Positions 1 through 9,685 of a stretch of DNA of 64,000 nucleotides are shown piece after piece (position 1 is the first letter of the stretch; every line of letters starts with the position of its first letter). A program made the position numbers and the translations under genes. The stretch is taken from positions 197,963,501-198,027,500 of the forward strand of contig NC_092587.1 of assembly GCF_047663525.1 (NCBI RefSeq), in the 5' to 3' direction. Below the pieces are notes generated by a model. That model had not been told where the DNA came from, made no database searches, and saw only the letters and a program-made list of their open reading frames with translations. This DNA comes from Anas platyrhynchos (Eukaryota > Chordata > Aves > Anseriformes > Anatidae).

Positions 1-2402
1 CTATACGTATATATTTTCTTAATACGGTGTCACACATTGCCTGGACTCCCCAGTGGCTTCCTTGGTGTAGAACGGCTAACATTTCTCTCATTATCTGTTT
101 GTTTACCATTTCTCTCCCATCAGGGAGAGTCCACCGTCCTTCGGACTCCTTTGCTCCTAATTCCCTAAAGGCTTCTATTTCCTTTTTACTGAATATTTGC
201 TTTTCAGGTGGAGGTTTTATTTCAGGTACAAGAAGCAGCTTTGCTTCTACCTCTCATTGCAAAGCTGCTTCTTTAGCCTTTTCATCTGCAATCCTGTTTC
301 CCCATTTAACTAGGGAGTTTCCTTTTCGATGTCCTTTCACGTGCACCACAGCAACCTCCTCTGGTAGTAACAGACTTTCCAAAATCTGTCTAATTAATTC
401 TTCATGAACCAATTCCTTTCCCTTCCTGTTTACTAAGTCCTTTTCTTCCCATATTTTTCCAAATGCATGTACCACCCCATATGCATATTGTGAGTCAGTA
501 TATATAGTTCCCTGTTTCCCTTTTAATTATTTTAATGCTTGATTTAATGCATATAATTCACAGGTTTGAGCTGACCAATTGCTAGGCCGTCTTCCCATTT
601 CTTCGACATTCCCATCCGGTCCTTCAATGATGCAATAACCATTACATCTCTTTCCTTGTACCACCTTAGAAGACCCATCTGTAAACAATATTTCCCCTTC
701 CTCTAAGGGCACCTCTTGCAAATCTAATCTTACCTTTGCCTGGTAATTTATTAAATGTAAGCAGTTATGTTCCGTATTTATTGGATCCTCAATTCCCTTT
801 GACAAGAAGGAGGCAGGATTCAAAACAGACTCTGTAGTTATAGTTAAATCATCCTTTTCAATTAGTATAGCTTCATATTTTAGTATTCTGGAGTCTGTCA
901 GCCACCTTCCTGCTTTCTGAGTGAGAATAGCCTTCACTTGGTGAGGGGTAGCAACAATCAGTTGTCCTCCAAAGGTGAATTTCCTGCTCTCTTCTACTAA
1001 TAAGGCAGTTGCTGCTACTGCCTGAATGCGTTCTGGCCATCCCTGGGATACAGGGTCTAATAATTTAGACAAAGATGCTACAGGTTTCTTTTTATCTCCC
1101 ATTCTTGGGTTAACACCCCCAAAGCAGCACCCTCACTTACAGTTATAAAAAGATAAAATGATTTCTTTAGGGCAGGAAGAGCTAAGACTGGTGCTGTAAT
1201 ACGGTCTTTTTTTTTTTTTTTAATTTTCCATTACTTCTTCTTCCTCTTTAATCCAGTTCAGTATATTAGGTTCTTCCTCCAATAATTTGAGATATAATTT
1301 CTCTGATTTCTGTGCATATGCTTCTATCCACAGTCTGCAATATCCAGTTCAACCCCCAAATTTTCTCAACTCTTTCTTTGTTTTAGGGAGAGGAAGTCGC
1401 ACAATTCCCTGAATCCCCTCAGGGTTTACTCTCCGTCTGCCCTCAGAGACTACATGTCCCAAATACTTAACCTCTTTTTCTACACACTGTAATTTATCTT
1501 CAGATACCCTTAGCCCATGTTCTCCTAAAAAATTCAGGAGTTTATTGGTGGCTTCCTTTACCTCCGATCTTTCTTCCCCAGATATCAATAAATTATACAC
1601 ATACTGTAACAACATCACCCCTTCTGGAATCTGAAATGTTTCTAAAATCTTTTCCAATTCTTGCCCAAACAAATTGGGAGATTCAGTGAATCCCTGAGGC
1701 AAAGCAGTCCATCTATATTGCTGTTTACGACCTGTCTCTGGGTCTTCCCATTCAAGTGCAAAAATGTATCTACTTTCAGGATCTAGTGGGCATGCCCAAA
1801 AGGCATCCTTTAAATCTATAACATTGAACCATTTGTGCTCATAAGGGATTTTACTCATCAGGGTGTAAGGGTTAAGAACCACAGGGTGGTGCTTTCATGT
1901 TATCTTGTTAACTTTTCTCAGGTCTTGTACTAATCGGTACGAACCATCTGGCTTTCGTACTGGTCAAATTGGAATGTTATATGGTGACATACAAGGCTCC
2001 AAAAGACCATCTTTAACTAAAGTTTGCACTATAGGTTTCAGGCCCATTTTTCCTTCACAAGAGATAGGCTACTGTCGTTGTCTAACTCTTCCGCTCCCTT
2101 CTTGAACAGTTATCTTTAAGGGAGTTATGTTAAGCCCTCCTCGATTTCCTGCCCTTACCCATACCGTGGGATTTATTTCTTTTTCATCATTTTCTGTTAA
2201 TAATTTCATTGCGACTGTTCTTCCTTTTTACCAGGTCTTCAATCATAATCCTAATTTGACTATTAAATCTCTCCCTAATGTTATATATGGAGTGGTAATT
2301 CGTGTCGAGAAAATGGTTGATATTAATAAAGAAGGGGGAGATTTAGGAATGTGGCCATGGGGGTTGGAAAACCCCATGAGTGAGACAACATTAGACTCTT
2401 AA
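1..2402 (-). mobile_element. Class I endogenous retrovirus fossil, pol part (unit A, cut by window edge)
   Basis: On the minus strand this encodes, from right to left, a reverse transcriptase (about 2105-1349, with the recognisable start of the polymerase domain), RNase H (about 1102-254) and the beginning of the integrase region. Similarity is to gammaretrovirus-like pol. It is broken, with several breaks in pol. There is no recognisable gag and no 5' LTR to the right, so the copy was truncated at the 5' side before the array was amplified. The rest of this element type is seen complete to its 3' LTR at 17564-22011. Confidence 0.85.
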
Positions 2403-3010
2403 CGATGAGGCCATCAGGAATATCAAAGAGTTTAGAGGGAACACAGGGTGATTCAGGAGACTCTGTGCAGTCTCCGGTTTCTTGTTCTCCAGCTGGTTCT
2501 CTTTTTCTCCAGCTGGTAAGGCATGGATGTTTCTGTGTGTTTGCTGTTGTTACATTCAAAGTTGTTTGACCAATGAAAAGTTGTATTGAAAAGAACTGCT
2601 GTGGGGAGAAGGGGATAAGAGGGGAAACCGCCCTCAAGATAAAAAAGGCAGCACGATGAAGTTACATCAATAAAGAAGCAGGAAAAAGAAGTGAAGAGGA
2701 ACAGGCTGGCAGAACGCAGACCAGGACGGTCTTTTGACACTTTGCTGTGCTGCAGGAGCGGGCTAGCTTGCAGCTTAACCTCCCTTGCCCCTGCTTTCAA
2801 GGGACTGGGAGGGTAAGGGGTGCATTGTCCCAGTGCATCCCAGCAACTCCTTGCACCTTCTGGCCGCTAGCAGCTCCTGGAAACTTCCCTCTCCGAGCTC
2901 TTGGCACCCCGATGGCTGCGTTGGCTTTCTGCCTGAGGAGCCCTGATGCCTTTGCTGGCAAGGGCATCCCTTCCTGGCCATGGTCTCAGCCAGGACTGTC
3001 TCTCCTGCAG
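2403..3010. other. Unassigned stretch between retrovirus and CCDC81-like exons (also 22012-22619, 44829-45436)
   Basis: No gene can be supported. The left half (about 2540-2690) has a CCAAT motif (GACCAATGAAAAG), an A-rich TATA-like GATAAAAAAG and a later AATAAAG on the plus strand, spaced as in a retroviral U3-R, so it may be an LTR remnant, but no TG/CA ends or target-site duplication could be defined. The right half is GC-rich and ends in a pyrimidine-rich CTCTCCTGCAG splice acceptor used by the next exon. Confidence 0.35.
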
Positions 3011-3516
3011 AGGTTAGGTACAACGGATTTGGCCACATGGGACCGAAGAGGTGTCCTCGCACAGCCAGAGTCTGGAGGAGTCATCGTCTTTCCCAGGTGA
3101 GTGTGCTGTGTCTGCAGCCCATGGCTGGCGTCAAGGCCAGGGCACTGCAACTACTGAGTGTGGTGGCCTGGAATCACACTGCTGTCCTCTTCTTGCTTCC
3201 AGGATTGGGCTCTACATTCCATCTGGAAGAGCTGCAGGGGGTAATCCAGTTCAAAGTCCCGAGAAGAAGGCTGAAAAGAAGGGAGAGTCAAGGATGGGGG
3301 AAGACTCCAACACAAAAGGTAACATGAGAGCCGTCATGCCCAAGACACCGCCAAGGGTTTCTCTTACCAGCCCTCCTGTTGCCTCCTTACAGGGATGCCT
3401 ACAGCTGACAAGAGCTAACTGCTCTCACGGCAGAGTCTCTCTCCAGCCAGATTCCCCGGAGGGACAGAGGAGGCACAGCTGGGCCAGGCTGCTGGGGGAA
3501 AAGAGCCTTCTCCCAG
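3011..3516 (+). pseudogene. CCDC81-like exons, decayed (unit A)
   Basis: Three exon-like blocks with matching splice signals: 3011-3096 (CTGCAG acceptor, CCAG/GTGAGT donor), 3203-3318 (TTCCAG acceptor, AAAG/GTAACA donor) and 3393-3516 (TTACAG acceptor, CCCAG/GTGAGG donor). Joining the first two keeps one frame and reads ...PESGGVIVFPRIGLYIPSG..., which matches the human CCDC81 segment just after its second HU-like domain (...PSSVLAFPRIELKE...). In the third block that frame meets a TAA at codon 9, so this copy looks dead. CCDC81 is a centrosome-linked protein whose N-terminus carries two HU-type domains; avian genomes carry many CCDC81-like genes. No HU domain is present in unit A. The identification rests on a short match. 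Confidence 0.55.
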
Positions 3517-3639
3517 GTGAGGCTGGGGGGCAGCTGGAGGAGGCAGCCCCTGGGCTCTTCCCCTTGAGTCAGCGAGCGGCTTTCCTTGGACAGGGGGACT
3601 TGGCCAGCTCCACAGGGGTCCCGACACATGTCCCACCCA

Positions 3640-3745
3640 CTGCCCTTTCCTTGCTGGGCAGCCGTTTGCTGAGCAAAAGCTGTAGCAGCAAATCCTCCTC
3701 TTGTGTGCTTGCAGAATGCTGACAGCATTCATTCAGGAGAGCTCC
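3640..3745 (+). repeat. Exon-end-like repeat found three times per unit
   Basis: A segment of about 80 bp with GAGCA(A/C)..GCTGT.GCAGCA, then TCCTC..CTTGTGTGCTTGCAG and GCTGACAGCA(T/C), recurs on the plus strand at about 3660-3745, 5030-5105 and 8467-8590 of unit A (about 26475-26560, 27844-27919 and 31280-31403 in B; 46086-46171, 47456-47531 and 50893-51016 in C). It ends in a pyrimidine tract plus AG, as at an intron-exon border. These may be relics of duplicated CCDC81-like 3' exons, but no frame is conserved enough to prove it. Confidence 0.4.
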
Positions 3746-3765
3746 TCGAGGATGGGAGAAGAGGG

Positions 3766-4492
3766 TGTAATAAATGGCTCAGTCTTCAAAATAGGACTAT
3801 AATCAAAGTTTACAATTTATTAAAGGAATAGAGGTAAGCAAACAGCGATGGGTGCGCTGGGAGTCTCTGCTCCACCAAGACACCCACCAGTTACATCAAG
3901 CAGCTGATTTGTATGCTCCTAGGCTGATACATATTCATTACTACTTCTAAATAAAACAGGGTTATTATAATTAGTTTCTGGAATCCCAACTGGAGCATGT
4001 GTATCAGTCTCCGGTGGTCCCTCTGGGGGTCTCTGGGGGGTCTCTCGTGCTGAAGGCTCATAGTCTTCCTCCCTCTTGTCCTTCTCCTTTGTCCAACTTG
4101 GCTGTATGTCAGAGACTTGTGCAACATCCCCTGCAAGCTTTGTCTTTTAGTTGTTCTTCAGCTCTCGCCATCTCCTTAATCTCCTGGCCAGATATCAGAG
4201 ACTTGCATAGTGTCCCATGCAATAGTCATAATAGTTAGCAGTTATTCTGAAACCCCCCAGATATCAGAGACTTCAAGGAAGAGCCTACAAATGCATTGCC
4301 CTTCAAGCTCTCTATTGACACGAATTGCTAAACCATTCCTTTGCAAGATACGAGAATTATATACGTTAACCACTCTGTTCTTCTTAGACTTGTGGTTATA
4401 CAAGGGTATGTAAGACAGAAGGTCACATTCATCATACCATGCGGCCCTAGCATTGTTCCATACTGACACAAATCAGATGAACATATCTCACA
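3766..4492 (-). repeat. Solo LTR, 727 bp, with target-site duplication (unit A)
   Basis: Ends are TGTAATAAATGG at the left and ATATCTCACA at the right, flanked on both sides by the 4-bp direct repeat AGGG (3762-3765 and 4493-4496). Read on the minus strand the last 60 bp contain AATAAA followed by the LTR end, as in R-U5. No internal retroviral sequence adjoins, so it is a solo LTR left by LTR-LTR recombination. An avian ERV LTR family is likely; the exact family needs a repeat library. Confidence 0.85.
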
Positions 4493-4496
4493 AGGG

Positions 4497-5256
4497 GAAG
4501 GGCAAGCGCTGTGCTGCAGCCTGGCCCCAAACTCAAGCCCCTGCCTGCGAGGCTCACCAGAGAGCAGGACAAGTAGCCACTGCATCTGTGTGCCCATTGC
4601 CGGGCTGTTTCACGGGTTGCCTTTGTGGAGATTTGATGTTTCTCTCTAATCGTTGCATGCTCAGCACAAAGCATGTTTTTGCAGGCATTGCTCTCCTGCG
4701 CACACTGCCAGTGTACAGCCAGGGAAGCAGCTGCTGCAGCAGCTCAGAGCAGAAGGCCACGGTTGTTCACTCACCCAATGCAGCTGCAAAGGAGCCTCCA
4801 TTTTTTCGGGGAACTCCAGGCCTCTGGGTACAGCAAGGGACAGGGTTCCCCTATCTCTGGTTCTCTCTCTCCCCTCTTTGCTGGGAGGCTCTGGATGAGG
4901 GCCTCTACTTCTCTGATTTGGCAGGTGGCTGCCACAGCTTGCACCACGGCTTCTCCTTGGGCCAGACCTCAGAAAAGAGACACTGGTCCTCGCAGAGAGC
5001 TGCCGCCTGCTGGAAAAGCAAGACCAGGTTGTTGAGCAAAAGCTATAGCAGCAAATCCTCGTCTTGTGTGCTTGCAAGATGCTGGCAATGCATCAGGTGA
5101 GCTCCACAAGGATGGCAGAACAGGGATAGGGTTGTTACAAGGGTAGTGCTTCTGAAGATTTGACGTTTCTCTAACCACTTCATGCCCTTCTCCCCTGCAG
5201 GAAATAGGCTGCCTGTGCCGCCAGCAAGACAAAAGTACTCTGAGAAGAACTTCCGA
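4497..5256. other. Unassigned stretch (also 27311-28070, 46923-47682)
   Basis: Several plus-strand acceptor- and donor-like signals (for example GTTTTTGCAG near 4684, GATTTGGCAG near 4925, CATCAGGTGAGC near 5098, CCCCTGCAG near 5202) suggest decayed exons of a plus-strand gene. The open frames between them are short and match nothing I recognise. It contains the second copy of the exon-end-like repeat. Confidence 0.3.
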
Positions 5257-5763
5257 GAAGTTGTTCCTTGTCAATTTTGCTTTGGCACTATCAAAAGTCA
5301 TCTGATAACCAGCCAGCCAGCCTTCATAACCGAAGACAGCTGAACCATGGATTGCAGGCCCAGCAAAGTCAAAGTCAACATCACAACCGAGGTTTAGGCA
5401 TTCACGTTTATATGCTGACTTGATTTTACCACTCTTCTTTCCTGTATTTGGTGAGAAAGTTGTATCAAACGTCAACTTCAAGCCTTTGGCAATCTGATCT
5501 TCAATTGCAATTTCTGTTCCCAGAGTGTTATCTGTGTTCCATTTTTCTGTGAAAGTCAGCCCATACTCAGCCCACTTGTATTTGGTCTCCAAGCTCCCAT
5601 TAACTTTTCCAGTGTCGGTGTTTGAAGAACCAGATGTTGTGAACTCCACTCCACTTGCAGATTTTGTTTTCACATCCAGCTTCACCAACCCAAACCCATA
5701 TCCTTTATTGAAGGTATCTCTGGCAGATTTGCCAAGGTCTGCGTACGACGGAGGAATTGCCAT
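5257..5763 (-). pseudogene. VDAC2: VDAC2 retrocopy, N-terminal 169 codons (unit A)
   Basis: Starts [20 protein letters not shown] and follows vertebrate VDAC2 nearly residue for residue to ...LTRNNF, then stops matching. VDAC2 is the outer-mitochondrial-membrane beta-barrel anion channel of about 283 residues, so only the N-terminal helix and roughly the first half of the barrel are present. There are no introns, although the parent gene has several coding exons, so it is a reverse-transcribed copy. The 3' part is missing, the opposite of the usual 5' truncation of retrocopies. The frame is open through the matched part and runs on into unrelated codons. It cannot make a normal channel. Confidence 0.9.
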
Positions 5764-6090
5764 TGGAGCTGGCTGGCGCGGGAGGGCGGCTTAGCTCTGC
5801 CACGAAGCTTCTCTCCAAGAGAAAAACCTGCCCTTTCTGAGCCTTGTTTTCCTTCGTGAAGGATGAGGGCTCCTGCAAAGCCCGCTGCCCTGGAAGTGTT
5901 CTTGCCCTTAGCTTCAGAGGCCGAGGGCTGGGGCCTTTCATGCTGCCTTTCTGAGAGAAAGCAGGCTGCAGGGAAACTGCCCTGAGCCTGGGGAAACCCT
6001 GAGGGGATGACTGCCCCACTGCAGTGGGGGGACAGCTCCCACATTAGCACTCCCCTCTAAAAACGCTCCCTGTTTCTGCTTCCCCTGTAG
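5764..6090. other. Stretch between VDAC2 start and terminal exons (also 28578-28903, 48190-48516)
   Basis: Directly 5' of the VDAC2 ATG on the minus strand, so the first part may be VDAC2 5' UTR carried by the retrocopy. The rest is intron-like and ends in TTCCCCTGTAG, the acceptor of the next plus-strand exon. Confidence 0.35.
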
Positions 6091-6787
6091 CAGAAGATGC
6101 AGGCGGAAATGCAGAGGCTGCAGAGGGGGTGTGCTTCCTCCATGGCACTCATGGACCTGAAGAACGCTCTGCAGCTGGTACCAGTGGAGATGAAGCATCA
6201 GCATGTCCTCATCCCTCTCCCTCCAGCGAAGAAGGCTGAGGCAGCTCCCCTCAGCAAATCAAGTGCCAGGTAAGTGTGGGCCAGCTCCCACAAAGGCCAG
6301 GAAAAGCTGAGCTGCATCAGGCTGCCCGAGGGATCCAGCATGCGGGTTGCTCAGCTCTGGGCTTTGGCTCTCCATCCCCTGGCTGCTTCGGGGAGGCAAT
6401 GACTGTGGAGAGGACCTTGCCTCCAGACGTTCCCCTGCAGACCCAAAGTCCTGAAGCTCCCCTGCAGCCGACAGTCACGTACCCACAGTGGAAGGGGGCT
6501 GTGCTCCCTGCTCCTGGGGCTGGGGGCAGGCAGAGCTGGGGACCTTCAGATCCTACCTGAGAGTTTTTTTCTCTGTTGATGCAGCTACCAATTAGTACGG
6601 AGTGTGCAGGCGGGGAAAGTGATGGAGAAGAGAAAGGAGGCCTGGAAAATCACTGGGCTGCGGCGCACTGCCTCTGTCTTGCTTCCGCGATTGCGCTCTA
6701 CACACATTTCTTATTTCATTTCATTAAGATGTAATATTTATCTTTATTTCAATAATATTTATCTTTATTTCATTAAGATTTAATAAA
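6091..6787 (+). CDS. Two 3'-terminal exons of an unidentified gene (unit A)
   Basis: Exon 6091-6269 lies between TTCCCCTGTAG and GCCAG/GTAAGT, and exon 6585 onwards follows CTGTTGATGCAG. The exon join keeps one frame (phase 2): QKMQAEMQRLQRGCASSMAL... then SYQLVRSVQAGKVMEKRKEA... About 60 codons lie in the first exon, and the second is open to a TAA at 6779 that abuts an AATAAA signal (6782-6787). The Met/Gln/Leu-rich start suggests a short coiled coil; the second exon is basic (KVMEKRKEAWK, LRRTA). Upstream exons were not found, so it is partial. I do not recognise the family. Support comes from matched splice phase, the poly(A) signal and preservation in all three units. Confidence 0.45.
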
Positions 6788-6790
6788 CAA

Positions 6791-7249
6791 ACAAACGGCT
6801 GTTCTACAGTTTTCTTTCCACACCCGAATGGATCACTGTGCACGCTCCGCGGGGCCTGCTCGAGGTTTGTACGGGCCAGAAATGAGAGAGCTTCATTCTC
6901 GGTACCGGGTTGCTCAGCTCGCTGGTGGCCCTACAGGAAAGATGCTCCCTGAGTGCACAGAGAGAGAGAGAAAAGCTGCTCCCCGACAGGGCAGCTCCTG
7001 ACCCTTCCTCTGACAGCCCTGGCGGCCATTTGGCAGTTCTGCCTGCCCCCCCGCGCCACAAGCTGGCTGAGGCCTTGGCCTGTCCGCAGCACGGCTGTCA
7101 GTGGTGTCGGGCGGCATCTAGAGCCAAGAGGCCTTTCCTTTTCTTTGTGCTGAAGGAAACTTTGTGCTGTCTGGAGAGGCAGTGCCTCTTTGCTCCAAGT
7201 CTTGCAGGGTTGCCTCTCACTTTGAGGGCCCTGTTTTTCGTCAGCATTT
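6791..7249. other. GC-rich stretch without a supported gene (also 29604-30062, 49217-49675)
   Basis: Several overlapping frames are open on both strands because the region is GC-rich and stop-poor. No frame has a family match, splice support or start context. A short GAGA run lies near 6959-6972. Confidence 0.3.
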
Positions 7250-7700
7250 GTGAGGGGCTTCTGCATGCGCCCCGCTCACTTGTTGCGGCCAGGGCTTCCC
7301 CCCAGGATGTCTGGGCAGGCCCATGCCGCTGGGCAGGCTCTGGGTGGGCCTCGTTCCCTGCAGGGGCAGGCGTCTGCCCCTGAGCCCAGAGCCCAGGAGC
7401 GGCTCCTGCACTCGCGGCTGCCCCTGCGCGGGCTGCTGCCGCTGCTTCTGGAACCTTCCTGCAGCCTCTGGCAGCTGGCGCCTGCGTGGCGGCCGCACGT
7501 TGGGCTTGGCAGCCTGGCATCTGCAGGCCGTGCCAGCCTGCAGCATGGCATTGGCGGCCTTGTTGCCGTCCCCAGGGCACGGCTGAAAGGGGATTTGGGG
7601 CATTTGCTTTCCAGGGGCTGGGCACGTTGGGGATGCAATACCCCACCACGTGCACAGGCAGTTCGCACTGAACAAGGTGGGCTTTGCAGCCTCGTCCTGC
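7250..7700 (-). repeat. GC-rich module shared with the LC8 region (unit A)
   Basis: On the minus strand this segment matches sequence lying 5' of the LC8 pseudogenes on the plus strand of the same unit. The part at 7356-7534 is an inverted near-duplicate of 17144-17322, and the part near 7630-7690 (TGCCTGTGCACGTGGTGGG) matches 16124-16165. All three minus-strand frames are open for 185-310 codons, so no reading frame can be chosen. It may be 5' flank or leader of an LC8-related gene. Copies: 30063-30513 and 49676-50126. Confidence 0.6.
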
Positions 7701-8899
7701 CCTCGTAGCCTGCTCCCTCCTGCAGCTGCCACCCCACAGCCCGCCTCCTCAAGCAGAAGAAATGCCCCAGCGGTAGCCTGCAAAGTGCAGGTGTGCCAGG
7801 GGCCCCTTGCTGCTCTGGCAATATGCACAACAGAAGAGCCCAGCTCCAGCAGAAGGACGGGATGCGTACTGCCTGGCGCTTGTGCGTTGCCTGTGGCCCG
7901 AGTGGGCAAGCCAGCATGTAGCCAGAGCCGGTTCTCAAGGCTTTCCCTATTAGTTGGGAACCCCGTGGAGGGTTTTTCCTGAGCTGAGGGTGTTGGCTGT
8001 GCTCTTCCTAGCCCAGCTCTTCTGTAGGGGGCAAAAAGGAGGGAGCTGGGAAGCTCCCAGACACTGAGGCCATCTCCAGGGCTCTCCGCAGTGACGCCAT
8101 CTGGCACCTTCCCATGAGCAGTGGCCAAAGCACAAGGGCCCGTCTTCTTTGTTGGGGAAGCCCCGCGCTGCATTTCCAGTGCCAGAAATGCTTAAATACC
8201 GTTCCTCCTTTCTTGCTTTTCAGCGTGTCTTAGTACCTGGGCTGGGTGCCTCCTTCCTTATTAAAGTGGGGCTGCTCTTGTTTTTTGCTTTGAGCTCCTC
8301 CAGGTAAAGAAGCCCACTTTTCAGCTCTCGGAGAACTTTGCCTGTCTTCCCGGAGTCCCACATAAGAAAGAAAGAGACTTTTCCCGTTTCTTTCTCAGGT
8401 GAATTTGGCCGCATCAGCAGGAAAAGTGTCCTGACACATGTCCTACTGACTGTCTTTTCCTTGCCGGGCAGCTGCTTGGTGAGCACCGGCTGTTGCAGCA
8501 CTTCCTCCCCTTGTGTGCTTGCAGGCTGCTGACAGCACGTCAGGAGAGCTTGCAGGCTGCTGACAGCACGTCAGGTTCTTGCAGTGGAAAATTCCACTAA
8601 CCTTGCATTTTCAAAAGGGATTGTGCGGGCATGGCAGTAGCATACCAGGTGAAGTATTTTAAGCAGATAAGGGGAATGTCCCACAGTCGCAAAATGAGGA
8701 GGATAGCTAAGAAAAGCAGGAGAATCAGGGCAAAAATCAGTAACAAACAAATAAATAAATAAATAAATCACGGGCATTCTGGTCACGAGAGATGAAGAAA
8801 AAAATAATTAAAAAAAAAAAAAAGGAAAAGGGGAAAATAAAGGTTGGTCAAATAAAATTGTACATATATGGCGTAGTAGTAAGCATCGCGTGGTTTGTG
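7701..8899. other. Stretch with no supported gene, ending in A-rich tract (also 30514-31712, 50127-51322)
   Basis: A long minus-strand frame (8173-7241) is open in all units but overlaps two other open frames and has no family match. At 8530-8580 a 31-bp segment (CTTGCAGGCTGCTGACAGCA...) is repeated directly twice. An (AAAT)n microsatellite at about 8748-8768 and an oligo-A run at 8811-8824 precede the CR1 fragment; the oligo-A run is shorter in unit C, which accounts for part of the unit length differences. Confidence 0.4.
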
Positions 8900-9395
8900 A
8901 ACCTGATTCTCCCCCTGTACTCAGCTCTGGTGAGGTCGCGCCATGAATACCCTGTTCAGTTTTGGGGCCCTCACTGCAGGAAGGACGTGGAGGTCCTGGA
9001 GCATGTCCAAGGAAGGGGAAAGGAGCAGCCGAAGGGCCCAGGGAGCAAGTCGTGTGAGGAGTGCTGAGGGAGCTGGGGTTATGTAGCCTAGAGGAAAGGA
9101 GGCTTGGGGGAGACCTTATCACTGTGTACAAGGACCTCAGAGAAGGTTGTAGTGCGGTGGGGGTCAGTCCCATCTCCCAAGCAACAGGCGGTAGGAGAAG
9201 AGGAAAAAGTGGGGCCGCGGGAGGTTTAGGTGGATTTAGGTTTAGGTTTAGGCAAAAAGTCTTCAACAAAAGGGTTGTGAAGCATTGGAACAGGCTGCCC
9301 AGGGAAGTAGTTGAGTCACCATCCCTGGAGGCATTCGAAAGCCGTGTAGATCTGGTGCCGAGGGACACGGTTCAGTGGTAGATTCTATGATTCTG
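8900..9395 (+). mobile_element. CR1 LINE 3' end (unit A)
   Basis: Contains the hallmark CR1 3' region, including TGGAACAGGCTGCCCAGGGA and GAGTCACCATCCCTGGAGGC, and ends in GATTCTATGATTCTG, the CR1 tail repeat. It is 5'-truncated and internally shortened, so immobile. It lies head-to-head with the 3' end of the array gene. A (TTTAGG)n run at 9234-9252 inside it varies in copy number between units. Confidence 0.85.
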
Positions 9396-9502
9396 TACTT
9401 CTCTGACTGTGAGAGGCCCCGGGTTGGCATGGCCTGCACCACTCTTTCTCCTGAGATCAATGGCACAGAGAGGAGCACTGGGGGCAAAAGTCTGCCTGAG
9501 CT

Positions 9503-9508
9503 TTTATT
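9503..9508 (-). terminator. Poly(A) signal of the array gene (unit A)
   Basis: AATAAA on the minus strand, about 180 nt after the stop codon. The same AATAAAAGCTCAGGCAGA context is kept in the diverged copy at 25339, which supports its use. Copies at 32310-32315 and 51926-51931. Confidence 0.75.
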
Positions 9509-9685
9509 CAGAGCAGAAAGCAGCCGCAGCTGAGCTGAGGCTGGGGGCAGGATGTGGTGGGGCATCTGAATTCCTGGGGCGCTGTCCTGTGCCTCGCAGT
9601 GATGCTTCCGTGGGTGCTGCAAAGCTTCCTGAGGGCCAGCTGCCAGCTCCGAGCATCCTCCTGGGACTGGCACAGCCGGGCGCGG

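Noticed and set aside
2540-2690. A second LTR at the right edge of the class I retrovirus
   Set aside because: CCAAT- and TATA-like motifs are present, but it shares no sequence with the 3' LTR and no ends or target duplication could be defined. Kept only as an unassigned stretch.
7098-8173. Minus-strand ORFs of 185, 220 and 310 codons
   Set aside because: Three overlapping frames are all open because the region is GC-rich and stop-poor. No frame has homology, splice support or frame-specific conservation.
9234-9252. TTTAGG run as an interstitial telomere
   Set aside because: Only two to three hexamers, not the vertebrate TTAGGG register, and embedded in a CR1 3' end; it is local slippage.
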